64,000 nucleotides of DNA from Verrucomicrobiota bacterium (lineage in GTDB: Bacteria > Verrucomicrobiota > Verrucomicrobiae > Limisphaerales > UBA11358): NCBI GenBank assembly GCA_014860005.1, contig JACZKP010000109.1, positions 62,001-126,000 of the forward strand, read 5' to 3'. Within the stretch, counting starts at the first letter, position 1; every line of letters begins with the position of its first letter. A program made the translations under genes and the position numbers. Below are positions 55,475 through 62,542 of this stretch, piece by piece. The notes beneath the pieces were generated by a model. That model did no database searches. It saw only the letters and a program-made list of their open reading frames with translations, and was not told where the DNA came from.

Positions 55475-55743
55475 GCGTCAATAACATAAGATCGTAACGC
55501 TCTGAGGTAACAGAGCGGCAACTGAACCACTGCAACCAATACGCACCCCAAAACAATGAGGTAACCGAAGAGCGGAAGCTGCGCCTCGGTGCAGATGAGG
55601 TAAAGAATCCAACCCAGTGCGCCACCAAAAACCAGAGTGACTGCCTGCATCAGCCGATACCGCCGTGATGAACCGACGACCTTCTGCGCCCAGCCTTTCG
55701 GATTGCTCACAATGTTGTTGCTTAGGATTCCATTCATAGGCAC
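55468..55743 (-). CDS. Small two-helix membrane protein, probable integron cassette gene
   Basis: A 91-residue protein with a short polar N-terminus and two hydrophobic helices (LMQAVTLVFGGALGWILYLI and LFGYLIVLGCVLVAVVQLPL). It is not similar to anything I can name. The TAA stop lies inside the first core of the attC-like site, so gene and site form one cassette. The second ATG (55737) is an equal start candidate. Confidence 0.6.
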   Translation of the reverse strand: MPMNGILSNNIVSNPKGWAQKVVGSSRRYRLMQAVTLVFGGALGWILYLICTEAQLPLFGYLIVLGCVLVAVVQLPLCYLRALRSYVIDAN

Positions 55744-56386
55744 TCCAAAACTAGCAGATATTCGGGAGCAAGTTGCGGTCTATCACGAGTAGCATGATCA
55801 GCTTCTATTCCAGGCTTCCTTGCGTGTCAACAAGGGGTTATAGATTTTTGACCCATGAATATCGAACCTGGAAAAACCGCACGTCGGCTGGGCCCGCTGA
55901 TGCCCAATCCCAAGGCGAAGTTACGGGATTCGTTTCATGAAGTGTGCAGTATCGCCGGAAGCCGTCGCGGGGCGCGACGATTTTGGAGTGCGGTGGCAGA
56001 GCGCAGCGGCGACACCGCTTTTGGGAGATGGATCAGCGCAGTCAAAGCGGCGTGGCGCTCGCCCCGTGGGAAACTGAGAAGGCCCTCTGCCACTGAAGAG
56101 CGCGCGCATATCCCACGGGGCAAGCTTCCCGCCGCAGTCCAAAAAAGTTTGGTTGCGGCCTGGCCGCCCTGGGCGGTATCGCCGGATTCCATTTGGCAAA
56201 TCGGGCGGACGCTCGGAGACGCCCGAGCTGGCGAAGACCTGCGGAATTGGAAATCCGCGATACGGCAGGATGGAATCCTGCGCCTCGATCGTGCTCGCCG
56301 GGCCAGACTGGGGCATTGCGCTTTGCGTCACTTTTCGCTTGCCCTGGTCGGCTGTGTGAAATCTGCTCTGGCCCGTTAGTCGAGCA
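55744..56386. repeat. Accessory intergenic region built from hairpin repeats
   Basis: Beyond the promoter candidate, this 640-bp stretch is a series of hairpins. They are GCGGTG..CACCGC (55990-55995/56013-56018); a CCCCGTGGGA..TCCCACGGGG element (56062-56120) ending in CAAG; and GCAGGAT-gga-ATCCTGC (56267-56283). A 174-codon plus-strand frame crosses them but consists of repeat-derived residues and is not called as a gene. Confidence 0.6.
55802..55830 (-). promoter_or_regulatory. Possible promoter upstream of the cassette genes
   Basis: On the minus strand TTGACA (55830-55825) and TAGAAG (55807-55802) are 17 bp apart, about 60 bp before the small membrane protein start. The -35 is perfect; the -10 is weak. 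Confidence 0.35.
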
Positions 56387-57846
56387 ATGAAACAACCCGC
56401 ATCCCCAAACGAGAGCCGGCCCGCCGCATTGTGGGTGGCGCTGATTCCGGTCGTGGCATTGATCGTGATGATCCGGGAAAGCCTCGTGCGGTTTGAGGGC
56501 ACGGCGCATTTGCCCTTGTTGCTGGCGGCGGCCATTGCCGCGCTGGTGGGTTGGCGTCTCGGCCATCGGTGGACGGACATTGAGCGGGGTATCATCGAAG
56601 GGATCGCAATCGGCCTGAAAGCGATTCTGATCCTGATGGTGATCGGGATGTTGATCGGCACATGGATTGCAGGCGGCATCGTGCCGATTCTGATTTATCA
56701 TGGGCTCAACCTGCTGAGTCCCTCGTTCTTTCTCGTGGCGGCGTGTTTGATCTGCGCCATTGTTTCAATTTCCACCGGCAGTTCGTGGACGACCGCGGGC
56801 ACGGTGGGCATTGCGTTAATCGGCGTGGGGCAGGGTTTGGGTGTGCCACTGCCGATGGTGGCGGGCGCCATCGTGTCGGGCGCGTATTTCGGCGACAAAC
56901 TATCGCCGCTCTCGGACACCACGAATCTCGCGCCGGCGGTGGCGGGCTCGGAATTGTTCGAGCACGTGCGCTACATGATGTTCACTACGGTGCCATCGCT
57001 GGGCATTGCGCTATCATCTATGCCGTGCTTGGCTGGTCCTCGGCGGGGCACAGTGGAGTGAGCGAGGAAAATGTGACCCTGATCCGCGAAACGTTGCGCG
57101 GGCACTTCAATCTGCATCCGGTGCTGTTGCTGCCGCCATTGCTGGTGATCCTCATGGTGGTCCTGCGGTTGCCGGCGTTGCCGTCACTACTGGGGGGCGT
57201 GTTGCTAGGGGGTTTGCTGGCGGCCTTCGTGCAAGGCGCGGGCTTCAAGGAGGTGTTGGCGGCGGTGCAGACCGGCTTCGTGGCGAAGACCGGGGTGGCG
57301 AGTGTGGATGAACTGCTTTCGCGTGGCGGGCTGGAAAGCATGATGCCCACGGTGTCTTTGATTCTCTGCGCGCTGACGTTTGGCGGCGTGATGGAGCGGA
57401 CCGGTTTGTTGGCAGTACTGGCGGGAGGAATCCTGCGTCTGGCCCGCGGCGTGGGCGGATTGGTGAGTGCCACGGTGGTGACGTGTCTGGGCATGAACGT
57501 GCTGGCGCCGGATCAATATCTATCCATCATCGTGCCGGGCCGGATGTATCGGGAGGCTTATGCGCGGCAAGGGCTGCATCCCAAGGTGCTGTCGCGAACA
57601 CTGGAGGATGCGGGCACGCTAAGTTCGCCGTTGGTGCCGTGGAACACCTGCGGCGCGTTCATGAGCACCACCCTCGGCGTATCTGCGCTGGCGTATCTGC
57701 CTTATGCGTTTTTCAATCTGTTGAATCCGGTGATTGCCATCGTGATGGCGTATGCCGGTTGGAAGATTGCCCGACTGGGACAGAAGCCGCCACGCCGTGA
57801 TTGCGCCACCGAACCTGACGTAGCGCGCAGTCAAACAATGCTTTGA
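56387..57846 (+). pseudogene. nhaC: NhaC-family Na+/H+ antiporter interrupted by a frameshift
   Basis: The first 205 or so codons encode the N-terminal helices of a NhaC antiporter (VSISTGSSWTTAGTVGIALI, YFGDKLSPLSDTTNLAP). Near 57008-57015 the frame shifts: the continuation AIIYAVLGWSSAG through to FGGVMERTGLLAVL and DAGTLSSPLVPWNTCGAF lies one frame over and runs to 57846. The break is in GCGCTATCATC, where one base appears to be missing. Both halves are otherwise intact, so this is either a very recent inactivation or a sequence error. The neighbour downstream is a sodium-coupled transporter. Confidence 0.88.
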
Positions 57847-57878
57847 CATTGGCTTAAATCGGTCTAAAAAACTCCGCC

Positions 57879-59264
57879 ATGCAATCAACCTCAGAAGGCG
57901 TTTCTGCAGCCTCCTCCCGCGGGCAATGGGGCTCCAAGTTGGGCTTCATTCTGGCAGCCGCCGGGTCAGCGGTGGGCTTGGGCAACATCTGGCGCTTTCC
58001 CTACATGACGGGTGAAAACGGCGGCGCGGCATTCGTGGTGGTGTACCTGCTTTGCGTGGCGTTCATTGGTCTGCCGCTGATGTTCAACGAACTTGCACTG
58101 GGTCGGCGCGGCGGCAAGGATGTCATCGGCGCGTTTCGCGCGACCAAGCCGGGCACCCCCTTCATCATCACGGGCGTCTGCTGTCTGGCGTGCTGTTTCT
58201 TTGTCTTGAGTTATTACGGGGTGATTGCCGGCTGGACGGTGGGTTATGCCATCGCCTCGCTGCTGCATAAGAAGATGGTTTTCGAGGAATTTGCGGCGCG
58301 GCCTGAGTTTGTTCTGCCGCTCTTTGGTCTGTTCATCCTGATGACGATTCTCATCGTTCAGGGTGGCGTGGAGAAGGGGATTGAGCGCTGGTCGAAAGTG
58401 CTGATGCCCGTGCTGATTGTGTTGTGCGGTGTGGTCATCATCCGCAGCGTCACGCTCGAAGGCGCGTCCGCGGGCATCAAGTACTATTTGCATCCGGATT
58501 TCAGCAAGATTAACGGCGACGTGGTGATGAAGGCGCTGGGGCAGGCGTTTTTCTCTTTGAGCGTCGGCTGGGGATTGATGATCACTTACGGCTCCTACAT
58601 GTCCAAGCGACAGGACATTGTCACGGGCGGAATCTGGGTGGCGGGCATGGATACGTTTGTGGCGTTGATAGGTGGTTTCATGGTGTTCCCGGCGGTGTTC
58701 GCGTTTGGGCTCGCGCCGGATGCCGGCACGGCGCTGACGTTCAAGACGCTGCCCGCGGTGTTTGAAAAGATGCCAGCCGGACAACTGGTCGGCTGCGCGT
58801 TCTTTCTGCTACTGGGCATCGCGGCGTTGACTTCGACCATCTCGATGCTGGAAGTGCCGGTGGCATGGTTAGTGGATGAAAAGAAATGGACGCGCAAGAA
58901 GTCCGCCTGGCTGGTGGGCGGGGCGGCGTTCGTGGTGGGCATTCCCTCGGCGCTGTCCGTTGGCGGAGTCGAGTGGCTGACCAAACTTCACTTTGCCGGC
59001 AAGACCGGTTTCCTCGACATCATGGATCAAATCTTCGGCACGGCTATCATTCTATTGATCTGCCTGCTGGCCAGTGTGTATGTCGGCTGGTCGTGGGGGC
59101 CGAAACATGCGGTGGACGAAATGTCCGCGACCAACTCGTGGTTTGCCCGACCGCTGGTGGGCAGTATCTCGCCCGCTACAGTATGGGTGTTGTTTATTCG
59201 CTTCATCTGCCCCATCGTGGTTACCGTGATGCTGCTGAACATGTTTGGCGTGAAGTTTTTCTGA
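57879..59264 (+). CDS. Sodium-dependent transporter, SNF/NSS family
   Basis: A LeuT-fold symporter for amino acids or similar solutes at the inner membrane. SKLGFILAAAGSAVGLGNIW is the first helix with the conserved Gly-rich sodium site; RFPYMTGENGGAAFVVVYLL follows, and FFSLSVGWGLMITYGSYMSK is helix 6. About eleven to twelve helices in 461 residues are visible, usual for bacterial members. The substrate is not predictable. It starts 32 bp after nhaC and may be in the same transcript. Confidence 0.94.
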   Translation: MQSTSEGVSAASSRGQWGSKLGFILAAAGSAVGLGNIWRFPYMTGENGGAAFVVVYLLCVAFIGLPLMFNELALGRRGGKDVIGAFRATKPGTPFIITGVCCLACCFFVLSYYGVIAGWTVGYAIASLLHKKMVFEEFAARPEFVLPLFGLFILMTILIVQGGVEKGIERWSKVLMPVLIVLCGVVIIRSVTLEGASAGIKYYLHPDFSKINGDVVMKALGQAFFSLSVGWGLMITYGSYMSKRQDIVTGGIWVAGMDTFVALIGGFMVFPAVFAFGLAPDAGTALTFKTLPAVFEKMPAGQLVGCAFFLLLGIAALTSTISMLEVPVAWLVDEKKWTRKKSAWLVGGAAFVVGIPSALSVGGVEWLTKLHFAGKTGFLDIMDQIFGTAIILLICLLASVYVGWSWGPKHAVDEMSATNSWFARPLVGSISPATVWVLFIRFICPIVVTVMLLNMFGVKFF

Positions 59265-59275
59265 CGCCTGTTTTG

Positions 59276-59427
59276 CTTGCCCGTGGCAAGGTCTGCCACC
59301 GGATGATTTCGCGAATTTGACCTGCCGCGCGCTCGTGGAAGGCACTAGCCAGGCGTTCTGAAATCTCCCGATACCTTGCTTCCTCGCGAATGAGGTCTTC
59401 GCAGTGATATCTCCCTCCATCGCGCAC
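59276..59427 (-). pseudogene. Degenerate RelE/ParE-like toxin remnant
   Basis: A short minus-strand frame reads DLIREEARYREISERLASAF, HERAAGQIREIIRW and QTLPRASK. It resembles the first helices of RelE/ParE toxins but lacks the beginning and the strand-rich end. It lies downstream of an intact addiction-module antitoxin, in the usual toxin position. Assignment is tentative. Confidence 0.45.
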
Positions 59428-59444
59428 TTCTGAGAAGATTTTTC

Positions 59445-59531
59445 AACGCAGAGGACGCGAAGGTTGGCGCGGAGGAACGCAGAGGTGAATCACTTTGCGA
59501 CCTTTGCGAAAACCTTTGCGCCCTCTGCGTT
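59445..59531. repeat. 87-bp imperfect inverted repeat (CGCAGAG element)
   Basis: AACGCAGAGGACGCGAAGGTT (59445-59465, one base over a plain 20-mer) pairs with 59511-59531 at 19 of 21 positions. Between the arms are more CGCAGAGG and TTTGCGA words. Elements with these words are common dispersed repeats; no gene lies inside. Confidence 0.7.
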
Positions 59532-59597
59532 AAATTGGGCGGCGTGGGTTTGGTTGCGGCTCTGCCGCGCTGCGAAACTGCGCGCTGAAAATGGCGT

Positions 59598-59810
59598 TCA
59601 CAAAGGACGGCCAAAGACTTCTTCAAATGTCAGACCTGAATCGTTACCCGACACCAAGGCGTTGAGGCGTTGCGGGAGATCGGACTTGATCTCCTCATCG
59701 GTGCGCGGGTCCTCCTTGAGGCTCTGGACCAGCAGGCGGATCAAGCCGGCTCGCTCCAACGCGGAAAGTGAGAGCGCCTCTTCAGCCACGGTGACATTGG
59801 TAAGTGCCAT
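59598..59810 (-). CDS. Antitoxin, putative addiction module component family
   Basis: A 70-residue protein: VAEEALSLSALERAGLIRLL, VQSLKEDPRTDEEIKSDLPQ and a C-terminal tail LTFEEVFGRPL. The LSxxERAxLIxxLxxSL pattern is that of the CHP02574 antitoxin family, as in the intact pair at 25408-25632. Its expected toxin partner downstream looks decayed. Confidence 0.75.
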   Translation of the reverse strand: MALTNVTVAEEALSLSALERAGLIRLLVQSLKEDPRTDEEIKSDLPQRLNALVSGNDSGLTFEEVFGRPL

Positions 59811-59884
59811 GAGGAGAACTTAGCCATTGGACGAAACAAGCGCATGCACCTGAGACTTGCGGCAGTGGTACAGTTTCAAGTGTT

Positions 59885-60034
59885 TTAGGAAGCCAAGCCC
59901 GCCTTGATTACTGCACGTAGCTTCCTGCTCTTGATCTCCTGCTTGGCTTTTTTCGCCGCAGCTTTAAGGATGTGGGATTGAGCCGCTATGAATCGGTTTG
60001 CGTTAATCAACTTGCTGCGCTGGTATTTTGGCAT
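59885..60034 (-). CDS. Possible small basic protein
   Basis: An ATG at 60034 opens a 49-codon frame (MPKYQRSKLINANRFIAAQS, then an Ala/Lys-rich helix ending VIKAGLAS). It is strongly basic and helical, with no recognised family and no clear ribosome site. It could be spurious. Confidence 0.3.
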   Translation of the reverse strand: MPKYQRSKLINANRFIAAQSHILKAAAKKAKQEIKSRKLRAVIKAGLAS

Positions 60035-60042
60035 AGCATTGA

Positions 60043-60114
60043 TTAAAGCAGGGCAACGATTTCTTCCAAGCTCCAAACGTCATCTGAAACCCCGGCCAGA
60101 CTTGCAGGTAATTG
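60043..60114 (-). pseudogene. Possible transposase C-terminal scrap
   Basis: The last codons before the TAA at 60043 read PASLAGVSDDVWSLEEIVAL. This resembles the C-terminal (T)PA..AG.tdhvWsLEEi tail common in IS1-like transposases. Nothing else of a transposase is visible upstream. The 106-codon frame it belongs to is otherwise unconvincing. Confidence 0.3.
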
Positions 60115-60324
60115 CGGGAAGCTTGTGCACATTTGAATGATCATCCATGCGCGAAATCGAATCCCGGTCGAACGGCGAGCGCGCATCTTGGAGTTCAGTC
60201 GGTAAAAGGCAAGGGTGCAAGCAGTTCGGAAAGTCGGGAATATCCCTGCCTCAAGCCTGCAACATCTTGGACCGAAAGTCCCAGCCGTAAACCGAATTCC
60301 AATTTGACCCCGCAGCCCCTCTCT

Positions 60325-60340
60325 CCTACCGTTCGGTAGG
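60325..60340. promoter_or_regulatory. Operator palindrome of the TetR regulator
   Basis: CCTACCG-tt-CGGTAGG is a perfect 16-bp palindrome, ending three bases before the TetR start codon. A dyad with ACCGttCGGT half-sites here is the usual position for TetR autorepression, so it probably controls the whole efflux operon. Confidence 0.75.
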
Positions 60341-60343
60341 TTC

Positions 60344-60955
60344 ATGTCGAAATCCAGCCCCAATGGCGAAACCCGTCAGGAGATTTTGCGCGCCGCGCTC
60401 AAGCGGTTTGCGCACTCCGGCTACGCGGCCACGTCCGTCCAGCACATCGTCCAGGACGCGCGGGTATCCAAGCCGACCCTGTATTATTATTTCCCGGACA
60501 AGGCGGGCCTGTTCCAGGCGCTGGTGAGCGAGGCACACGACGAGCGTTACCGGTTGATGCGCGAAGCGGCGGGCGGCACCGAAGATTTCCGCGCGCAATT
60601 GGTGGAGATCGTGAGCGCGTTGTTCCGTTACTTTCTCAAGAACCGGGAGTTGATGCGCATTTCCCTGGCCACGGCGTTCGCCGCCCCGGGCGAAGTCCCG
60701 TCCGGGTTGTGTTACCTCGACAAGTGCGAGCGCAATTTTGAATTCATCCACGGCTTGATGAAACGGGCGCTGGTGGCCGGAGATTTGGATGACCGTTTTG
60801 ACAGCCGGGAGCTGGCGTTTGGTTTCTACGGCCAGATGAATCTGTATTTGATGGCGCATCTGACGATGCCCGGCTGCCGGTTGAATCGCTCGACGGCGGA
60901 GCGGATTGTGAATCTTTTTTTGAGCGGCGCGGCCGCGAAGAACAGGAAGGCTTGA
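60344..60955 (+). CDS. TetR/AcrR-family transcriptional repressor
   Basis: A 203-residue repressor. Residues about 10-56 form the DNA-binding domain: TRQEILRAALKRFAHSGYAA, TSVQHIVQDARVSKPTLYYY and FPDKAGLFQAL. The helical C-domain should bind a small ligand, with the C-terminal part typical of RND-pump regulators. The perfect palindrome at 60325-60340 is the likely operator. Its TGA overlaps the start of the adaptor gene (TGATG), so repressor and pump are co-transcribed. Confidence 0.94.
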   Translation: MSKSSPNGETRQEILRAALKRFAHSGYAATSVQHIVQDARVSKPTLYYYFPDKAGLFQALVSEAHDERYRLMREAAGGTEDFRAQLVEIVSALFRYFLKNRELMRISLATAFAAPGEVPSGLCYLDKCERNFEFIHGLMKRALVAGDLDDRFDSRELAFGFYGQMNLYLMAHLTMPGCRLNRSTAERIVNLFLSGAAAKNRKA

Positions 60956-62040
60956 TGCAAAATCGAACTCGTATAAACCAGTTTGGACTCCTGGCGGCGG
61001 TCGGGGCGGCGCTGCTCCTGGCAGCGTGCAAACCCAAACCCGGCGCGGGCGGCGCTCCAGCCGGCGGCTTCGCCGTGCAGGTGGTTGCCGTTGAGGCGCG
61101 GCAACAACCGGTGACCGAAGCCCTGGGGCTGGTCGGCAGCATCGCCGCCAATGAAATCGTCGAGCTCAAAGCGGAAACCGAAGGCATTATCCAGGAAATC
61201 CTTTTCGACGAAGGGCAAAAGGTGGACAAGGGACAGTTGTTGATCCGGCTGGATGACACGAAACTGGCTGCCACCGTCGCCGAGGCGGAAAGCAGCTTCA
61301 AGTTGAGCCAGGCCAATTTCGAGCGCGCCAAGCAACTGGTTGAAGACCGGTTGATCTCCCGCCAGGAATATGATCAGGCGTCCGCAACTTTCGACTTGAA
61401 CCGGGCCACACTGGAGTTGAAGCGGCGCCAGTTCAAGGACGCGCGAATCCATGCGCCGTTTGCCGGCATCACCGGTGCCCGGCGAGTCAGCCCCGGCCAG
61501 GTCATCGCGCGGGAAACGGTGCTTACGATGCTGGTGGACTTGGACCCGGTGAAGGTCGAGGTCAACGTGCCGGAGCGGTTTCTGCAACAAATCAAGGTTG
61601 GCCTGCCGCTGGAGTTTTCCGTGGCAGCGTTTGCGGGGGAGAAGTTTCGCGGGGAGGTTTATTTTGTTTCGCCGCAGATCAACGAGAACCTGCGCACGGC
61701 GCTGGTGAAGGCGCGGATTTCCAATCCGGACAACAAATTGCTCGGCGGAATGTTCGCCAGCCTGAATCTCACGTTGCAGGTTCGCGAAGCCGCCATCGTC
61801 ATTCCTGAGCCGGCCCTCATGAGCAATGGCGACCAGTTTTCGGTATTCGTGGTGGACGCCGACGGCAACGCGCAGATCCGCCCGATCGAAGTCGGCATCC
61901 GTCTGGCGGGCAAGGCGGAAGTGACCAAGGGGTTGAATGCGGGAGAAAAAGTCGTGGTCGAGGGCGTGCAAAAACTGCGGCCTGGCGCACCGGTGAAACT
62001 GTCGCCGCCGGAGGCTGCGGCGCCGTATGCGGGTGGGTGA
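60955..62040 (+). CDS. RND efflux periplasmic adaptor lipoprotein
   Basis: The membrane-fusion subunit linking the RND pump to an outer-membrane channel. A signal with lipobox LLLAACKPKPGAGG suggests a lipid-anchored Cys at about 24. The order is lipoyl half (VEARQQPVTEALGLVGSIAA), helical hairpin (about 90-150: FELSQANFERAKQL-like repeats), second lipoyl half and beta-barrel (ERFLQQIKVGLPLEF), and the membrane-proximal domain ending LNAGEKVVVEGVQKL. The ATG at 60955 overlaps the TetR stop. At 361 residues it is the usual size. Confidence 0.93.
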   Translation: MQNRTRINQFGLLAAVGAALLLAACKPKPGAGGAPAGGFAVQVVAVEARQQPVTEALGLVGSIAANEIVELKAETEGIIQEILFDEGQKVDKGQLLIRLDDTKLAATVAEAESSFKLSQANFERAKQLVEDRLISRQEYDQASATFDLNRATLELKRRQFKDARIHAPFAGITGARRVSPGQVIARETVLTMLVDLDPVKVEVNVPERFLQQIKVGLPLEFSVAAFAGEKFRGEVYFVSPQINENLRTALVKARISNPDNKLLGGMFASLNLTLQVREAAIVIPEPALMSNGDQFSVFVVDADGNAQIRPIEVGIRLAGKAEVTKGLNAGEKVVVEGVQKLRPGAPVKLSPPEAAAPYAGG

Positions 62041-62113
62041 GTGAGTAAGCCGGTAAGTGGATGGGCGAGGGAGTGCTGAGAATTCGTAAACCAAAACTGA
62101 AGAACGGAATCGC

Positions 62114-62506
62114 ATGAAAATGGTCAAATATCATTGGCAGTTGGACGCTTACAAACTGGCAGTGGACGCAGCGATGGAGATTTTCGAGCAGACGAAGTCG
62201 TTTCCCAAAGAAGAGCGATTCGCACTGACGGACCAGATTCGCCGCTCTTCGCGTTCCGTCTCTGCTCAAATCGCCGAAGCCTGGCGCAGGCGCAAATACG
62301 AAGCGGTCTTTGTCAACAAGTTGAACGAATCCGAAGGCGAAGCCGCCGAAACGCAGGGCTGGCTGGAGTACGCGGTCAAATGTGACTACTTAAACCGCAA
62401 CACCGGACGTCAAATTCACCGGACCTACGACCGAATTCTCGGAAAGCTTGTAACGATGGGCAACAACCCCAAGCGTTGGCTTCTCGCCAAGAGTATTGAT
62501 CTTTAA
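62114..62506 (+). CDS. Four-helix-bundle protein (S23 family)
   Basis: An intact 130-residue S23-type protein: LDAYKLAVDAAMEIFEQTKS, ERFALTDQIRRSSRSVSAQI, AEAWRRRKYEAVFVNKLNES and a last helix HRTYDRILGKLVTMGNNPKR. The family was first seen in 23S rRNA intervening sequences and is now widespread as free genes of unknown role. Here it sits between the adaptor and the RND pump gene in the same direction, apparently a recent guest. It is the full-length relative of the split gene at 13370-14029. The second ATG (62120) is possible. Confidence 0.92.
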   Translation: MKMVKYHWQLDAYKLAVDAAMEIFEQTKSFPKEERFALTDQIRRSSRSVSAQIAEAWRRRKYEAVFVNKLNESEGEAAETQGWLEYAVKCDYLNRNTGRQIHRTYDRILGKLVTMGNNPKRWLLAKSIDL

Positions 62507-62542
62507 CACCCACCCACTCACTCCCCCGCACACTCGCTCACC

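Noticed and set aside
55855..56379. 174-codon plus-strand gene before nhaC
   Set aside because: The frame is made of several hairpin repeats and has no protein-like pattern.
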